Shown piece after piece: positions 1 to 8,563 of a stretch of DNA of 64,000 bases. This DNA comes from Listeria_A hofi. GTDB lineage: Bacteria; Bacillota; Bacilli; Lactobacillales; Listeriaceae. The notes beneath the pieces were generated by a model. It was not told the origin of the DNA. It worked only from the letters and a program-made list of their open reading frames with translations, and made no database searches. The position numbers and the translations under genes were made by a program. Location: the NCBI RefSeq assembly GCF_963575615.1, contig NZ_CAUYTL010000012.1, forward strand, positions 9,403 to 73,402, read 5' to 3'. Numbering within the stretch: the first letter of the stretch is position 1; each line of letters opens with the position of its first letter.

Positions 1-80
1 TTCGTATTTGGAATTATACCATGATCAGCTTTACTGTCTTCTGCGACCAAGATAAAGGTATTATAATAGTTTAAATTCAT
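1..80 (-). CDS. DUF6157-type protein, 5' end only (cut by window edge)
   Basis: Reading leftwards from an ATG at 80, 26 codons are open to the window edge and begin MNLNYYNTFILVAEDSK. The start follows an AGTAGGTG ribosome-binding site six bases upstream. The NYYNTF..VAEDS..GIIP pattern is what I recall for the N-terminus of DUF6157 proteins, small conserved proteins of unknown function. It diverges from the ABM gene at 137. Only the N-terminus is visible, so the family call rests on a short match. Confidence 0.5.
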   Translation of the reverse strand, partial: MNLNYYNTFILVAEDSKADHGIIPNT

Positions 81-83
81 TTT

Positions 84-114
84 TTGCACCTACTTCTAAT
101 TTTTATTGTACAAT
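84..114 (+). promoter_or_regulatory. Possible promoter for the ABM gene
   Basis: TTGCAC at 84-89 and TACAAT at 109-114 are separated by 19 bp, longer than ideal. They lie in the gap between the divergent genes, just upstream of an AAAAAGGAGG ribosome-binding site. The long spacer keeps this tentative. Confidence 0.3.
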
Positions 115-136
115 AGCAAAAAGGAGGAATGTTATC

Positions 137-427
137 ATGATTCTAGAAAGCGCTCTACTGCATGTCACACAAGGCGATACAAATCAATTCAAGCGGGACT
201 TTTCCACTGCGTCAGAAATTATTAGTTCCATGCCTGGTTATATCCAACATGAATTACATCAATGCCTAGAAAATGAAACGGAATATTTATTACTCGTTCA
301 GTGGGAAACATTAGAAGCTCATACAGAAGGCTTTCGAACATCGGATGCTTATGAAGATTGGAAAAAGCTCCTCCATCATTATTATAACCCTTTCCCCAAA
401 GTGAAGCACTTTACACGAATTATTTAA
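137..427 (+). CDS. ABM-domain (antibiotic biosynthesis monooxygenase-like) protein
   Basis: A 96-residue protein with the single ferredoxin-like alpha/beta fold pattern of the ABM superfamily: an N-terminal strand, a central helix with SMPGYIQHELHQC, a strand LLLVQWET and the typical SDAYEDWKK helix. Family members are small dimeric oxygenases, including heme-degrading IsdG/HmoB types and many of unknown substrate. The length fits a single-domain member. The start follows AAAAAGGAGG with good spacing. No neighbour identifies a substrate, so only the fold-level call is supported. Confidence 0.7.
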   Translation: MILESALLHVTQGDTNQFKRDFSTASEIISSMPGYIQHELHQCLENETEYLLLVQWETLEAHTEGFRTSDAYEDWKKLLHHYYNPFPKVKHFTRII

Positions 428-435
428 TACTAAAA

Positions 436-463
436 AACTTGAGGGGACTAGTTCCCTCAAGTT
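436..463 (-). terminator. Terminator of the uvrA-like gene
   Basis: AACTTGAGGG pairs with CCCTCAAGTT around a short loop. On the minus strand the stem is followed by a T-rich run (A-run at 432-436 on plus). It lies directly after the uvrA-like stop codon and also separates it from the convergent ABM gene. Confidence 0.75.
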
Positions 464-468
464 CAGCT

Positions 469-2709
469 TTAGATATAGCGAGCAGTTATAGATTTCCCGT
501 ACATCTTTAAATCTTGTGGCGTGCCTTCAAATAAGATTTTGCCACCTTTACTCCCACCTTCTGGACCAAGATCAATAATCCAATCAGCTTTTCTCACGAT
601 ATCTAGGTTATGTTCAATCACAATCACCGTATTTCCTTTATCCACTAAATGATTCATGATTTCCATAATATGCGTTATATCTGACATATGAAGCCCAGTT
701 GTCGGCTCGTCCATGATATAAATGCTCCCTTTTTTGTGCAACTCATTGGCGAGTTTTAACCGCTGACATTCCCCTCCTGATAGCGTGTTCAGCGATTGTC
801 CTAGCGCAATATAGCCAAGGCCAACATCACGCATAGCTTCTAGTTTTTTCGTGATTTTTTTAAGCTGGAAGAAATCCAATGATTCCAAGACAGTCATTTC
901 CAACACATCACTGATTGACTTGCCAGCTACTTTATATTGCAAAATTTCTTCTTGAAAACGTTTCCCACCGCAAGCTTCACACGATGTTCTAATAGCTTCC
1001 ATAAATGCTAAATCCATCGACACGACGCCAAGCCCTTTGCATTCAGGGCACGCGCCTTTGGAATTGTAACTAAACAAAGATGGGCTCACCTGATTTGTTT
1101 CACCAAATAATTTGCGAATCGTGTCCATGATGCCTGTATAAGTTGCGGAATTCGAGCGAACATTAGCATGTGCGGCAGATTGATCTATCACGATTGCATC
1201 TGGATTTTCTTTTAAAAATACTTGATTGATGAGCGTACTTTTTCCAGAACCGGCAACACCAGTTACAACGGTCAAAATACCTTTTGGAATCGATACACGG
1301 ACGTTTTGTAAATTGTGAAGAGAACTTTGAATGATTGGCAAACTGCTACTTGCCTCACGTACCATTGCTTTTATTTCTGCTTTATTGTTCATATGCTTCC
1401 CGGTTAATGTATCCGATTGAAGCAAGTCCTCATAACTTCCTTCAAACATAATCTGTCCACCATTTTTTCCAGCATGGGGGCCAATATCCACAACGTGATC
1501 GGCAATCTTAATCACATCAGGGTCATGTTCTACTACAATCACGGTGTTTCCTTTGTCTCGGAGCTTTTGGAGTAGCTCGTTCAAACGGTGAACATCTCGC
1601 GGGTGCAGTCCAACACTCGGTTCATCAAAAATGTAAAGCAAATCCGTTAAACTACTATTCAAATGACGAACCATCTTAATTCGCTGCGATTCCCCACCAG
1701 AGAGCGTTGTCGTTTCCCGATCCAAACTCACATAATCTAGCCCAATATCAATCAAATGTTGCAATCGCTCCACAATACTATCTACCATCGGCATTGCAAC
1801 TGAATCTGTAATTTCTTTAAGAATTGGAATCAAATCGTCAATTTGTCGAGCCGTATAATCCGCAATATGATACCCATTTATTTTGCAGCTAAGCGTTTGC
1901 TGAGAAAGTCTCGTCCCATCGCATGTTGGACAATGTACCTCTGAGGTGAACAACTCGACGCGTTTCTTTGTTGATTCTCCCATTTCACCGTCCTTATTAA
2001 TATAAAGCCGATCAAATTTCTCAATAATCCCCTCATACGTAGCATTCATTTCACCCGTTGGCATATCAATTTTAAACTTAATATCTTTCGCGTATAGAAA
2101 TTTATCCCATTCCTCTGCTGTATAATCCTCAAGCTTCTTGTCATTATCAAAAAAACCAGAAAATGAATACAAATTCCAATACCACGTTCCGACTGCAAAA
2201 GTCGGAAATAAAATCGCGCCTTCATTCAACGACTTGGTTTTATCTAAGAATTTATCTAAATCAAGTGTTACTTTCCGACCAAGTCCATGACAATCCGGAC
2301 ACATCCCGGCCGGATCATTGAATGAAAATAAGTTCGATCCACCAATTTCCGGCTTCCCAATTCTTGAAAAAAGGAGACGAATAATCGGATTAATATCTGT
2401 GATTGTTCCGAGTGTTGAACGTGAATTACCGCCTAATCGCTTTTGGTCAATAATAACGGATGTTGACAAGTTCTCAATTCGATCCGCATCTGGTTGGCGA
2501 TATTTAGGCAGAAAATTCCGAATATAATTGCTGTACGTTTCATTTAATTGTCTTTGTGACTCTGTTGCAATCGTTCCAAATACGATAGAAGACTTTCCAG
2601 ACCCAGACACCCCAGTAAAAATAGTGATTTTCCGCTTAGGTATTTTGAGTGAGACATTTTGCAAATTATTTTCGCGTGCACCTATTAATTCGATGTATTC
2701 CTGTTTCAT
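469..2709 (-). CDS. Short UvrA-like ABC ATPase (UvrA paralogue)
   Basis: About 746 residues, clearly shorter than the roughly 940 of housekeeping UvrA. It carries two ABC cassettes: Walker A GVSGSGKSS (residues 33-41) with signature LSGGESQRIK and Walker B IFDEPSVGLH, then a second GVAGSGKST with LSGGECQRLK and MDEPTTGLH. Zinc-type CxxC pairs are present (CPDC, CPTC, CPEC, CEAC). The ATG at 2709 is preferred over the in-frame ATG at 2733 because GAGGAGGAG lies just upstream of it. Short UvrA paralogues are known in DNA repair and in tolerance to DNA-binding drugs. A same-strand UvrC-like GIY-YIG gene lies upstream, which supports a DNA-damage role. The specific substrate is unknown. Confidence 0.85.
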   Translation of the reverse strand: MKQEYIELIGARENNLQNVSLKIPKRKITIFTGVSGSGKSSIVFGTIATESQRQLNETYSNYIRNFLPKYRQPDADRIENLSTSVIIDQKRLGGNSRSTLGTITDINPIIRLLFSRIGKPEIGGSNLFSFNDPAGMCPDCHGLGRKVTLDLDKFLDKTKSLNEGAILFPTFAVGTWYWNLYSFSGFFDNDKKLEDYTAEEWDKFLYAKDIKFKIDMPTGEMNATYEGIIEKFDRLYINKDGEMGESTKKRVELFTSEVHCPTCDGTRLSQQTLSCKINGYHIADYTARQIDDLIPILKEITDSVAMPMVDSIVERLQHLIDIGLDYVSLDRETTTLSGGESQRIKMVRHLNSSLTDLLYIFDEPSVGLHPRDVHRLNELLQKLRDKGNTVIVVEHDPDVIKIADHVVDIGPHAGKNGGQIMFEGSYEDLLQSDTLTGKHMNNKAEIKAMVREASSSLPIIQSSLHNLQNVRVSIPKGILTVVTGVAGSGKSTLINQVFLKENPDAIVIDQSAAHANVRSNSATYTGIMDTIRKLFGETNQVSPSLFSYNSKGACPECKGLGVVSMDLAFMEAIRTSCEACGGKRFQEEILQYKVAGKSISDVLEMTVLESLDFFQLKKITKKLEAMRDVGLGYIALGQSLNTLSGGECQRLKLANELHKKGSIYIMDEPTTGLHMSDITHIMEIMNHLVDKGNTVIVIEHNLDIVRKADWIIDLGPEGGSKGGKILFEGTPQDLKMYGKSITARYI

Positions 2710-2773
2710 GAAACTCCTCCTCATTAGATACATTTAGGCCGAAATCAAGTTTTTGAAATCAGCCCAGCTTTAC

Positions 2774-2803
2774 ATTATAGTTGATTCATCAATGCTGAGT
2801 CAA
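2774..2803 (-). promoter_or_regulatory. Sigma-A promoter for the uvrA-like gene
   Basis: On the minus strand TTGACT (2798-2803) and TATAAT (2774-2779) are separated by 18 bp. It lies in the gap between the two same-strand repair-like genes, so the uvrA-like gene has its own promoter. Confidence 0.7.
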
Positions 2804-2812
2804 GTAAACTAT

Positions 2813-3901
2813 TCATCTTTCTCTTTCCGCGTAATGAAGCATTTTTAAATGAGCATCTAGAACTGTTTGTGCATCTTTTTGTAATTGCTCTAATAGTATT
2901 TTTTTCTCGCCTTTTTTTGGTATTCGCACCTTTATATCCAAAGATTGTGCTAATAATTTAGCGTCTAGTTGATCTGGAACTAGTAATTCTTTTGGACGCA
3001 GATGATTTGGATGATTGTAAAAAGCCATGAGAAAACTTTCTATCATGTCATTCACCTCGCCAACAAACTCGAAAACTTTAGAGCTCCGTCCAACGATAGC
3101 TCCATTCCGGACAAAAACCAGCTGAATAGCACAAAATTGGTCATGCTCGACAAAATTCATCAGATTTCGATGATAAAAATCACGTGGCCATATTTTTTGC
3201 TTTTCTGTCACGCGCTCTAGAACATGCAACATTTCATGGCTTTCCTTTGCGCGTTCAAATTCTAGATTCTCTATTTGACGATGCATTCGAGTTTCAATTT
3301 CATTTCTCACATCCCGATACCCACCATTTAAAAAGTTGGTAATCTTGTTAATCTGAGCTTCATATTCTTCTTTTGCGACATCCCGTGCACATGGTCCAAT
3401 ACACATGCCGATATGATAGTAAAAACAGGGACGACCTTTTTTCCCGTTGCAATGGCATAAAGGATAGATTTTCTGTAGCAATTCCAGTGTTTCTTCTGCC
3501 TTGTAGCGACTAGTATATGGGCCAAAATAATGCGCGCCATCCTTTGCTATTTCTTTCGCCAATTCGAGATGTGGATTTTTTTCGTTCGTTATTTTGAGAT
3601 AGATGTATTGGATTTCGTCTTTCAACATGACGTTAAATGGTGGCTGATACTTCATAATAAGCGTCATTTCAAGCATTAGAGCCTCTTGTTCCGTATCCGT
3701 GATAATCAGCTCAAAATCATGAATGTTATGAACTAAACGCGCAGTTTTTCCCATCTGCTTTTTCGTAAAATAAGATTTCACACGTTGTTTTAGATTTTTA
3801 GACTTCCCAATATATAAAATTTCACCTTTTTTATCCCGATATATGTAGCAACCGGGTAATTCAGGTAATGTTTTTAATTTTTGTTTTAACTCTGTCTCCA
3901 C
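2813..3901 (-). CDS. UvrC-like GIY-YIG nuclease lacking the UvrC C-terminal half
   Basis: 362 residues starting at a GTG preceded by GGAGGTG. The N-terminus is a UvrC-type GIY-YIG domain: GCYIY at 17-21, YIG at 30-32, followed by the conserved K and R. A cysteine-rich segment (CHCNGKKGRPCFYYHIGMC, about 150-170) and a UVR-like helical hairpin (about 205-235) follow. Full UvrC has about 600 residues with an RNase H-like second nuclease and HhH motifs, which are absent here. The protein could make only the 3'-type incision, as Cho does. It lies upstream of the short UvrA paralogue on the same strand. Because the reading frame and GIY-YIG residues are intact, it is not simply a broken uvrC. Confidence 0.8.
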   Translation of the reverse strand: METELKQKLKTLPELPGCYIYRDKKGEILYIGKSKNLKQRVKSYFTKKQMGKTARLVHNIHDFELIITDTEQEALMLEMTLIMKYQPPFNVMLKDEIQYIYLKITNEKNPHLELAKEIAKDGAHYFGPYTSRYKAEETLELLQKIYPLCHCNGKKGRPCFYYHIGMCIGPCARDVAKEEYEAQINKITNFLNGGYRDVRNEIETRMHRQIENLEFERAKESHEMLHVLERVTEKQKIWPRDFYHRNLMNFVEHDQFCAIQLVFVRNGAIVGRSSKVFEFVGEVNDMIESFLMAFYNHPNHLRPKELLVPDQLDAKLLAQSLDIKVRIPKKGEKKILLEQLQKDAQTVLDAHLKMLHYAERER

Positions 3902-3934
3902 AGCTACACCTCCAAAACGTGCATCGGCTCTTTC

Positions 3935-3963
3935 ATTTTAGACTTTGCTAGCGTTTTTGTAAA
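3935..3963 (-). promoter_or_regulatory. Promoter for the GIY-YIG gene
   Basis: On the minus strand TTTACA (3958-3963) and TAAAAT (3935-3940) are spaced by 17 bp. The pair lies about 35 bp upstream of the GTG start. Confidence 0.6.
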
Positions 3964-4004
3964 GTTTGCTAAACAGCCAACTGTATTCATCGTCTCGGCT
4001 AGAC

Positions 4005-4056
4005 AAAAACAGAGCCTTTTAGAGAAGTTAACATCGAACTTCAGAAAAAGACTCTG
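4005..4056 (-). terminator. Terminator of the chitinase gene
   Basis: A long imperfect hairpin: CAGAG/CTCTG, CTTTT/AAAAG and GAAGTT/AACTTC arms between 4010 and 4056. On the minus strand it is followed by TTTTTG. It sits 30 bp after the chitinase stop. Confidence 0.65.
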
Positions 4057-4087
4057 CGATTATTATTGCATTTCAAGCTAGCTTATC

Positions 4088-5962
4088 TCACTGTATAACT
4101 AGTTCCCACGGGCCCCATTCACCTACACCAGGAACGTCTCCTTGTGTCCACCATTTCGCTTTGTAAGTTTTTCCTTGGTATATCGCAGTATCGCCTGCAA
4201 CGTAAATAGCGTCAGCCTTCCATGTATCTCCAGCTGGTAATGAGCTTACTATTACTGTCACTGCATTGCTCGATACAGTGCTTGTTCCTGTCGCCGAACT
4301 ATCTGTGTTGGTTACGATGCAATAGTAATAGCTTGTCCCTACCACACTTGTTGATGCATTATAAGTTGCACTTGTTGCGCCACTTATTGCTGTACCGCCA
4401 GTGTTCACCTTACTAGAAGCCTTATACCATTGATAACTAAGTGCTCCTTGTGGTACATTAGCTCCAATTGAAAGCGATGCTGTCCCCCCCAAAGTAACCG
4501 ACTTATCAGTTGGTTGGCTAGTAATAGTAGGTATTGCGGCATTGCTTGTGTTACTAACGACTACAGATACTGCATTACTTGTCGTTGTTGCTGTCTTGGT
4601 ACCTGTCGCGCTGTTATCCGTATTTGTTACAACACAGTAGTAATAATTGGTACCTTCTGCGCTTGTTGGTGCATTATAAGTTGTGCTTGTTGCACCGCTT
4701 ATTGCTGTACCGCCAGTGTTCACTTTGCTAGCAGCTTTATACCATTGATAGCTAAGCGTCCCTTTAGATACAGAGCTGACAACTGTTAGATCCGCAGTCT
4801 CACCTATTTTTACAGTTTTGTCAGTAGGTTGGCTAGAGATTGTTGGAGCCTTAGCATTTGGTGACGTTTGGTCTCCATCATTTGCAGCTTTAATAATTGG
4901 CGCAATCGTGTTTACAAAGTTGTTGCCGTTCGCTTCATCCCAACCAATCGACCATGTCATAATTCCACGGTAAGTAGGGTATTTGCCAAGTAGCGTATTT
5001 AGGGCTGATGCATAGACAGAAACGCTTTGTGCACCATTACCTGCACCGGTAGTAGACGGAACTCCAAAAGCAACTTGATCCGGTCTTAACCCTGCAAAAG
5101 TTCCTTTATCCATCGTTACAAATCCCGTAATAAGCATCTCAGAAAGGCGAGTATATCCTTCTGCAGAGTAAACTTGTGCAAAAGGTGCACCGGCATTTGC
5201 TGATGGTTGTAGCCAAGCAAAGTCGCCATTGAAACCGTTATAGTATTGTGGGTGAATATAGGTCAAAATATCACGCGCGGCGTTAAGAACCGGTAGAAAC
5301 GCTCCACCATTTCCAGTACTAATAGCGCCATTTTGAACATAGCAGTACTCAGGAGCTGCAGAAATAATGAAGTCAGGTCCGTAAGTAGTTTTCAAATTGC
5401 GTAGTAAATATTCAAGGTTTATGGATTGCTGTGATGTCAGGTTGCCAATTTTGTCCGTGCTCATAACAGCTATGGAACTGCCTTCAAAATCAACGTCGAA
5501 GCCATCGAAACCGTATTCATTAATAATATTTTTAACACCATTCAAGAAAGTATCACGCTGGGCAGTGTTATCCATATGAACAACACCATTTTGTCCACCG
5601 CAAGAAATGACGATTTTCTTACCTTGTGCTTGTAGTGTTTTAATGTCTGCTTTAAACGCGGCTATCTGTTGAGCCTCTGTGCCTGAGTAGACTGCTGAGA
5701 GATCCATGGATAGATTTGGCGTGTAATAGTTACCTTTCGTCTCAATAAAGGAAACGTTGATAACATCCCATCCTGAACTTGCTTGAGCCAATGTTTTTTT
5801 GGAGCCACCATTACCGCCTAGCCAATAACCTATGTTTACGTGTGGTTTAAGCTGTGTGTTTAATGCAGCGGATGCATGTGTTGTAAACGCGATTATAGAA
5901 GTGAGTAGTAAAATGAGAGCTAAGCCTGCTGTCAAAATATTTCTTTTCAATGATTTGGTCAT
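4088..5962 (-). CDS. Secreted GH18 chitinase with two Ig-like domains and a chitin-binding module
   Basis: 624 residues from the ATG at 5962, which follows GGGGGA; an upstream in-frame ATG at 5998 lacks such a site. Order: signal peptide (about 1-31, ending HASA), GH18 barrel with the DGFDVDFE motif at 153-160 and catalytic E160, two tandem Ig-like repeats (about 375-475 and 480-575, sharing LSYQWYKA and GGTAISGAT), and a C-terminal aromatic-rich module (WWTQGDVPG..GEWGPWE) typical of CBM5/12. It would hydrolyse chitin outside the cell. The Listeria ChiA I remember is much shorter, about 350 residues, so the Ig-CBM tail is an elaborated architecture. Confidence 0.92.
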   Translation of the reverse strand: MTKSLKRNILTAGLALILLLTSIIAFTTHASAALNTQLKPHVNIGYWLGGNGGSKKTLAQASSGWDVINVSFIETKGNYYTPNLSMDLSAVYSGTEAQQIAAFKADIKTLQAQGKKIVISCGGQNGVVHMDNTAQRDTFLNGVKNIINEYGFDGFDVDFEGSSIAVMSTDKIGNLTSQQSINLEYLLRNLKTTYGPDFIISAAPEYCYVQNGAISTGNGGAFLPVLNAARDILTYIHPQYYNGFNGDFAWLQPSANAGAPFAQVYSAEGYTRLSEMLITGFVTMDKGTFAGLRPDQVAFGVPSTTGAGNGAQSVSVYASALNTLLGKYPTYRGIMTWSIGWDEANGNNFVNTIAPIIKAANDGDQTSPNAKAPTISSQPTDKTVKIGETADLTVVSSVSKGTLSYQWYKAASKVNTGGTAISGATSTTYNAPTSAEGTNYYYCVVTNTDNSATGTKTATTTSNAVSVVVSNTSNAAIPTITSQPTDKSVTLGGTASLSIGANVPQGALSYQWYKASSKVNTGGTAISGATSATYNASTSVVGTSYYYCIVTNTDSSATGTSTVSSNAVTVIVSSLPAGDTWKADAIYVAGDTAIYQGKTYKAKWWTQGDVPGVGEWGPWELVIQ

Positions 5963-6183
5963 GAAAAATCCCCCTAATATAATAATTCTTATTACCATGG
6001 TTGGATACTTTGATGCTATTCCCTCAAAAATCCCCCTCTCACATCATTCTATTTTCACTAGGTTTCTTCCATGCTGCTTGGGAATCATCTTTGTTTTAAT
6101 TAGCTAGTATGCGGACATATATTCTCATTCCCTAAATAAGAATACGCTTCCATAAAATTATTATCAAAAATTCCCATGTACTT
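5963..6183 (-). other. Long 5' leader of the chitinase mRNA
   Basis: The consensus promoter at 6184-6212 lies about 215 nt upstream of the chitinase start, leaving a long untranslated leader. The ribosome-binding stretch AGGGGGATTTTT occurs just before the start and again about 60 nt further upstream, where it is followed by a tiny TTG-AGG-GAA-TAG frame. No known riboswitch was recognised. Confidence 0.45.
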
Positions 6184-6212
6184 ATATTAGAAGAAAGTTA
6201 TATAAATGTCAA
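6184..6212 (-). promoter_or_regulatory. Consensus sigma-A promoter for the chitinase
   Basis: On the minus strand a perfect TTGACA (6207-6212) and TAATAT (6184-6189) have 17-bp spacing. Between the permease stop (6376) and this promoter I see no further gene. Confidence 0.7.
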
Positions 6213-6375
6213 TTTTGAAATCTAATTACCAATACACTAGCGTAATGATTCTTTCTTCTCATATATTGAAACATGCTCATGCCTCTATAAAGGCCACTGC
6301 TGACATGGATGTTTGTCTCAAAATCGAAACACTGCCGATATAGCTTATTTATGAATCATGACGTCTATTAGGTTG

Positions 6376-7350
6376 CTATTGCTTTTTAAAATAGCCAGAG
6401 TAGAATCCCCTTTCTTTGTCCAGCCAAAACGTCCCCGCCAATAATACACAGAGAAATAGGATACCGCTGCCAATCGCAATCGGCATGTTTATAGCTTTTG
6501 CCGGTACCATATCAAGGCTTGCTGCTGATGTATTAAAAACTTTTTGAATAGAATATAAGGTGATATTTTTGAAATCATATGCTCCTAATTTCGGTAAAAT
6601 GAGCATATACACAAAAATCACTAGCAGCGGGATTGTTTGATTTTTGACTAGCGTAGTAAAACAATACATACATACTACATATGCAGCTCCGATAACAAAC
6701 ATAGTTATCAGTTCCATCGGTAGTTTATTTACAAATAGCACTTGATTATTTGGTAAATAAGATAAATATGGTGTTTTTATAGGGACTAATAGATTAACTA
6801 GCCACTGAATAATGGGGGCGCAAACAAGTATTTGTGCCAAGACAATGCCTAGATTCACCATTCCTGCTAGTATTTGACCAAAAAAGTAGGATGCCTTACC
6901 ATACTGTAAAATAAGAAACTTATCTGCAGAATATTTAATATTTGTGTACGCTAAAAATATGCCGTAAATGCCTATCATCAATTGGAAAAAGACAAAGCCA
7001 ATCGACGTAAAGAGCTGGTTAAACGCATTCAGGGGTTGCCTGGCATTATAATGTGCTACCATTTTAGAAAAATCATATTTAATATAATTATCCACCTGCT
7101 GCCCGCCACCTTCCGTGTACGTGACATTAACATCTTGCTTTAAAAAATCCTCTAAATTTAGCTGACTATCACTCTTTTGTACCTCTTCTAAATCACGTGT
7201 TACTGTAGTCACACTTTCTTTGTAGGAGGCTACTTGGGAAATAGAAGCAATGCTACATAAGAGCACAATGACAATCAGGAAAACCGAAAAATACTTAGCT
7301 TTTAGTTGGTAGTTTAATTGTTGCTTTATGACTGCCGATATATTTTTCAT
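6376..7350 (-). CDS. ABC transporter membrane subunit (ABC-2-like)
   Basis: 324 residues with about six hydrophobic segments: one near the N-terminus (FLIVIVLLCSIASI), then a roughly 90-residue polar, probably extracellular loop, then a block of segments to the C-terminus. This is the arrangement of ABC-2 type export or immunity permeases. The ATG at 7350 follows GGGAGGAG and lies 56 nt inside the ATPase gene, so the two are translationally linked. The partner ATPase is immediately upstream and a small secreted protein gene lies beyond it. That fits export of, or protection from, a secreted peptide, but the substrate is unknown. Confidence 0.75.
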   Translation of the reverse strand: MKNISAVIKQQLNYQLKAKYFSVFLIVIVLLCSIASISQVASYKESVTTVTRDLEEVQKSDSQLNLEDFLKQDVNVTYTEGGGQQVDNYIKYDFSKMVAHYNARQPLNAFNQLFTSIGFVFFQLMIGIYGIFLAYTNIKYSADKFLILQYGKASYFFGQILAGMVNLGIVLAQILVCAPIIQWLVNLLVPIKTPYLSYLPNNQVLFVNKLPMELITMFVIGAAYVVCMYCFTTLVKNQTIPLLVIFVYMLILPKLGAYDFKNITLYSIQKVFNTSAASLDMVPAKAINMPIAIGSGILFLCVLLAGTFWLDKERGFYSGYFKKQ

Positions 7351-7978
7351 ATACTCCTCCCAAATTATGTGTTTCGTCTTTCACCTCATTGATTTCTCCA
7401 TTATTTAATACGTACAAAGTATCAATTATGCCTTCATAAAATTCAAATTGATGCCCACAGCTTAAAATGATTTTATCTTTTTTCAGCTCTGATAACAGCC
7501 CTTTTATACTATTAGCCGTTTCATAATCCAATCCATTAGATACTTCATCTAAGACTAGAACCATCGCATCATTGACAATTAGAATGAGCAATGTAAGTAG
7601 CTTTTGCTGCCCTAAAGAATAGCTTTTTACTCGCTTCTTTAACTTAGCTTCATCAAAGTAACTTCTCACAAACTGCCATTCAGATTCTGACAATGGCTTG
7701 ATACACAGTGTCCGTATACAGTTCTCTCCAGATAGGTTTAGGTATAACATTAGATCGGAGAACATAACTCCGAAAAAATTAGCCGATTCCATTTCGCCTA
7801 CTACTTTAATTTCTCCAGTGAATTTTTCGAAGCCAGTAAGACATTTAAAAAAAGTTGTCTTTCCTGCTCCATTCTTTCCAAGAAAAAAATAGAATCCCGT
7901 GTTTTCAAAATGCAAGTTTATATTTCTTAATACTTGCTGCTCATTATAATATTTAGTTAGATTACTAATATTAATCAT
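7295..7978 (-). CDS. ABC transporter ATP-binding protein
   Basis: 227 residues with a complete nucleotide-binding domain: Walker A GKNGAGKTT (about 34-42), signature SLGQQK (a Q-rich variant of LSGGQ), Walker B VLVLDEVSNGLD and a switch histidine in CGHQ. The start follows AAGGAGG. It overlaps the permease gene by 56 nt, so the two form one transporter. It is separated from the upstream secreted-protein gene by a hairpin that could attenuate read-through. Confidence 0.88.
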   Translation of the reverse strand: MINISNLTKYYNEQQVLRNINLHFENTGFYFFLGKNGAGKTTFFKCLTGFEKFTGEIKVVGEMESANFFGVMFSDLMLYLNLSGENCIRTLCIKPLSESEWQFVRSYFDEAKLKKRVKSYSLGQQKLLTLLILIVNDAMVLVLDEVSNGLDYETANSIKGLLSELKKDKIILSCGHQFEFYEGIIDTLYVLNNGEINEVKDETHNLGGVYEKYIGSHKATIKLPTKS

Positions 7979-7992
7979 TTTTGCCTCCTTCT

Positions 7993-8024
7993 AAGAAAAA
8001 GCTAGCACTTACTAGCTTTTTCTT
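7993..8024. terminator. Hairpin between the secreted-protein gene and the ABC pair
   Basis: AAGAAAAAGCTAG pairs with CTAGCTTTTTCTT around CACTTA, giving a T-run on both strands. A second inverted repeat, TATTGGA-TTA-TCCAATA, follows at 8024-8040. On the minus strand it would terminate or attenuate transcription from the secreted-protein gene into the ABC genes. Confidence 0.6.
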
Positions 8025-8056
8025 ATTGGATTATCCAATAGGTGATTGCTTAATTC

Positions 8057-8545
8057 TTAATTTTTTACAGTCCGATAATCAACTAAATTATTCTTAATTA
8101 AAGTCATTTGTCCCCAAGGTGTAGGGTATTTAATAGACATTACTTTCTTAGATTGATACTTAATCCATCTAGTACCAGACGAACTCCGACTTAGTCCCTT
8201 ATGTGCAGCATAATAAGGTAATATGTATCCCGATTGTTGGTATCTAGAGGTTTCTTTTACGTATGAAGAAGTTTCTTTTGTATGAATAACATCTCTAACG
8301 TACATTAGTGGTTTGCTTCCACGAGTCCACTGATATTTATAATACTTGGGTTTTGATATAGCGCGTGTCATTAGCGCCCTTGCACCAGATGATTCATCAT
8401 CGGCTGTCGGAATGCTTGTGACCTTTAAAAATGTTTGGGTGGAATCCGAAGCGGTAACCGTAGCACTTACATTTGTTGAAGATATAAATGTAAGCGTAAA
8501 CATAATTAGGGGTGCAAGTACATAAATAAAACTTTTCTTTGTCAT
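8057..8545 (-). CDS. Small secreted protein of unknown family, next to an ABC pair
   Basis: 162 residues from the ATG at 8545, which follows AAAGGAGGAG; the longer frame to 8635 lacks a site. It has a signal peptide (MTKKSFIYVL..., cleavage near NVSA), an acidic-to-neutral spacer, and a basic, tyrosine-rich C-terminal domain (about 55-162) with no cysteines. I do not recognise the family. Placement just upstream of an ABC transporter pair, with an inverted-repeat operator overlapping the start site, recalls bacteriocin or secreted-peptide loci. The protein lacks a leader GG motif and is large for a bacteriocin. A cell-wall-associated stress protein is equally possible. Confidence 0.6.
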   Translation of the reverse strand: MTKKSFIYVLAPLIMFTLTFISSTNVSATVTASDSTQTFLKVTSIPTADDESSGARALMTRAISKPKYYKYQWTRGSKPLMYVRDVIHTKETSSYVKETSRYQQSGYILPYYAAHKGLSRSSSGTRWIKYQSKKVMSIKYPTPWGQMTLIKNNLVDYRTVKN

Positions 8546-8563
8546 AACAATTACTCCTCCTTT

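Noticed and set aside
2813..3901. UvrC-like gene as a truncated pseudogene
   Set aside because: The frame is open, has a good ribosome-binding site and promoter, and keeps the GIY-YIG catalytic residues; no remnant of the missing C-terminus is seen after the stop.
8057..8545. Lactococcin-972-type bacteriocin
   Set aside because: The protein is longer than that family and lacks its features that I know, and the adjacent permease is about half the length of the large membrane protein that accompanies it.
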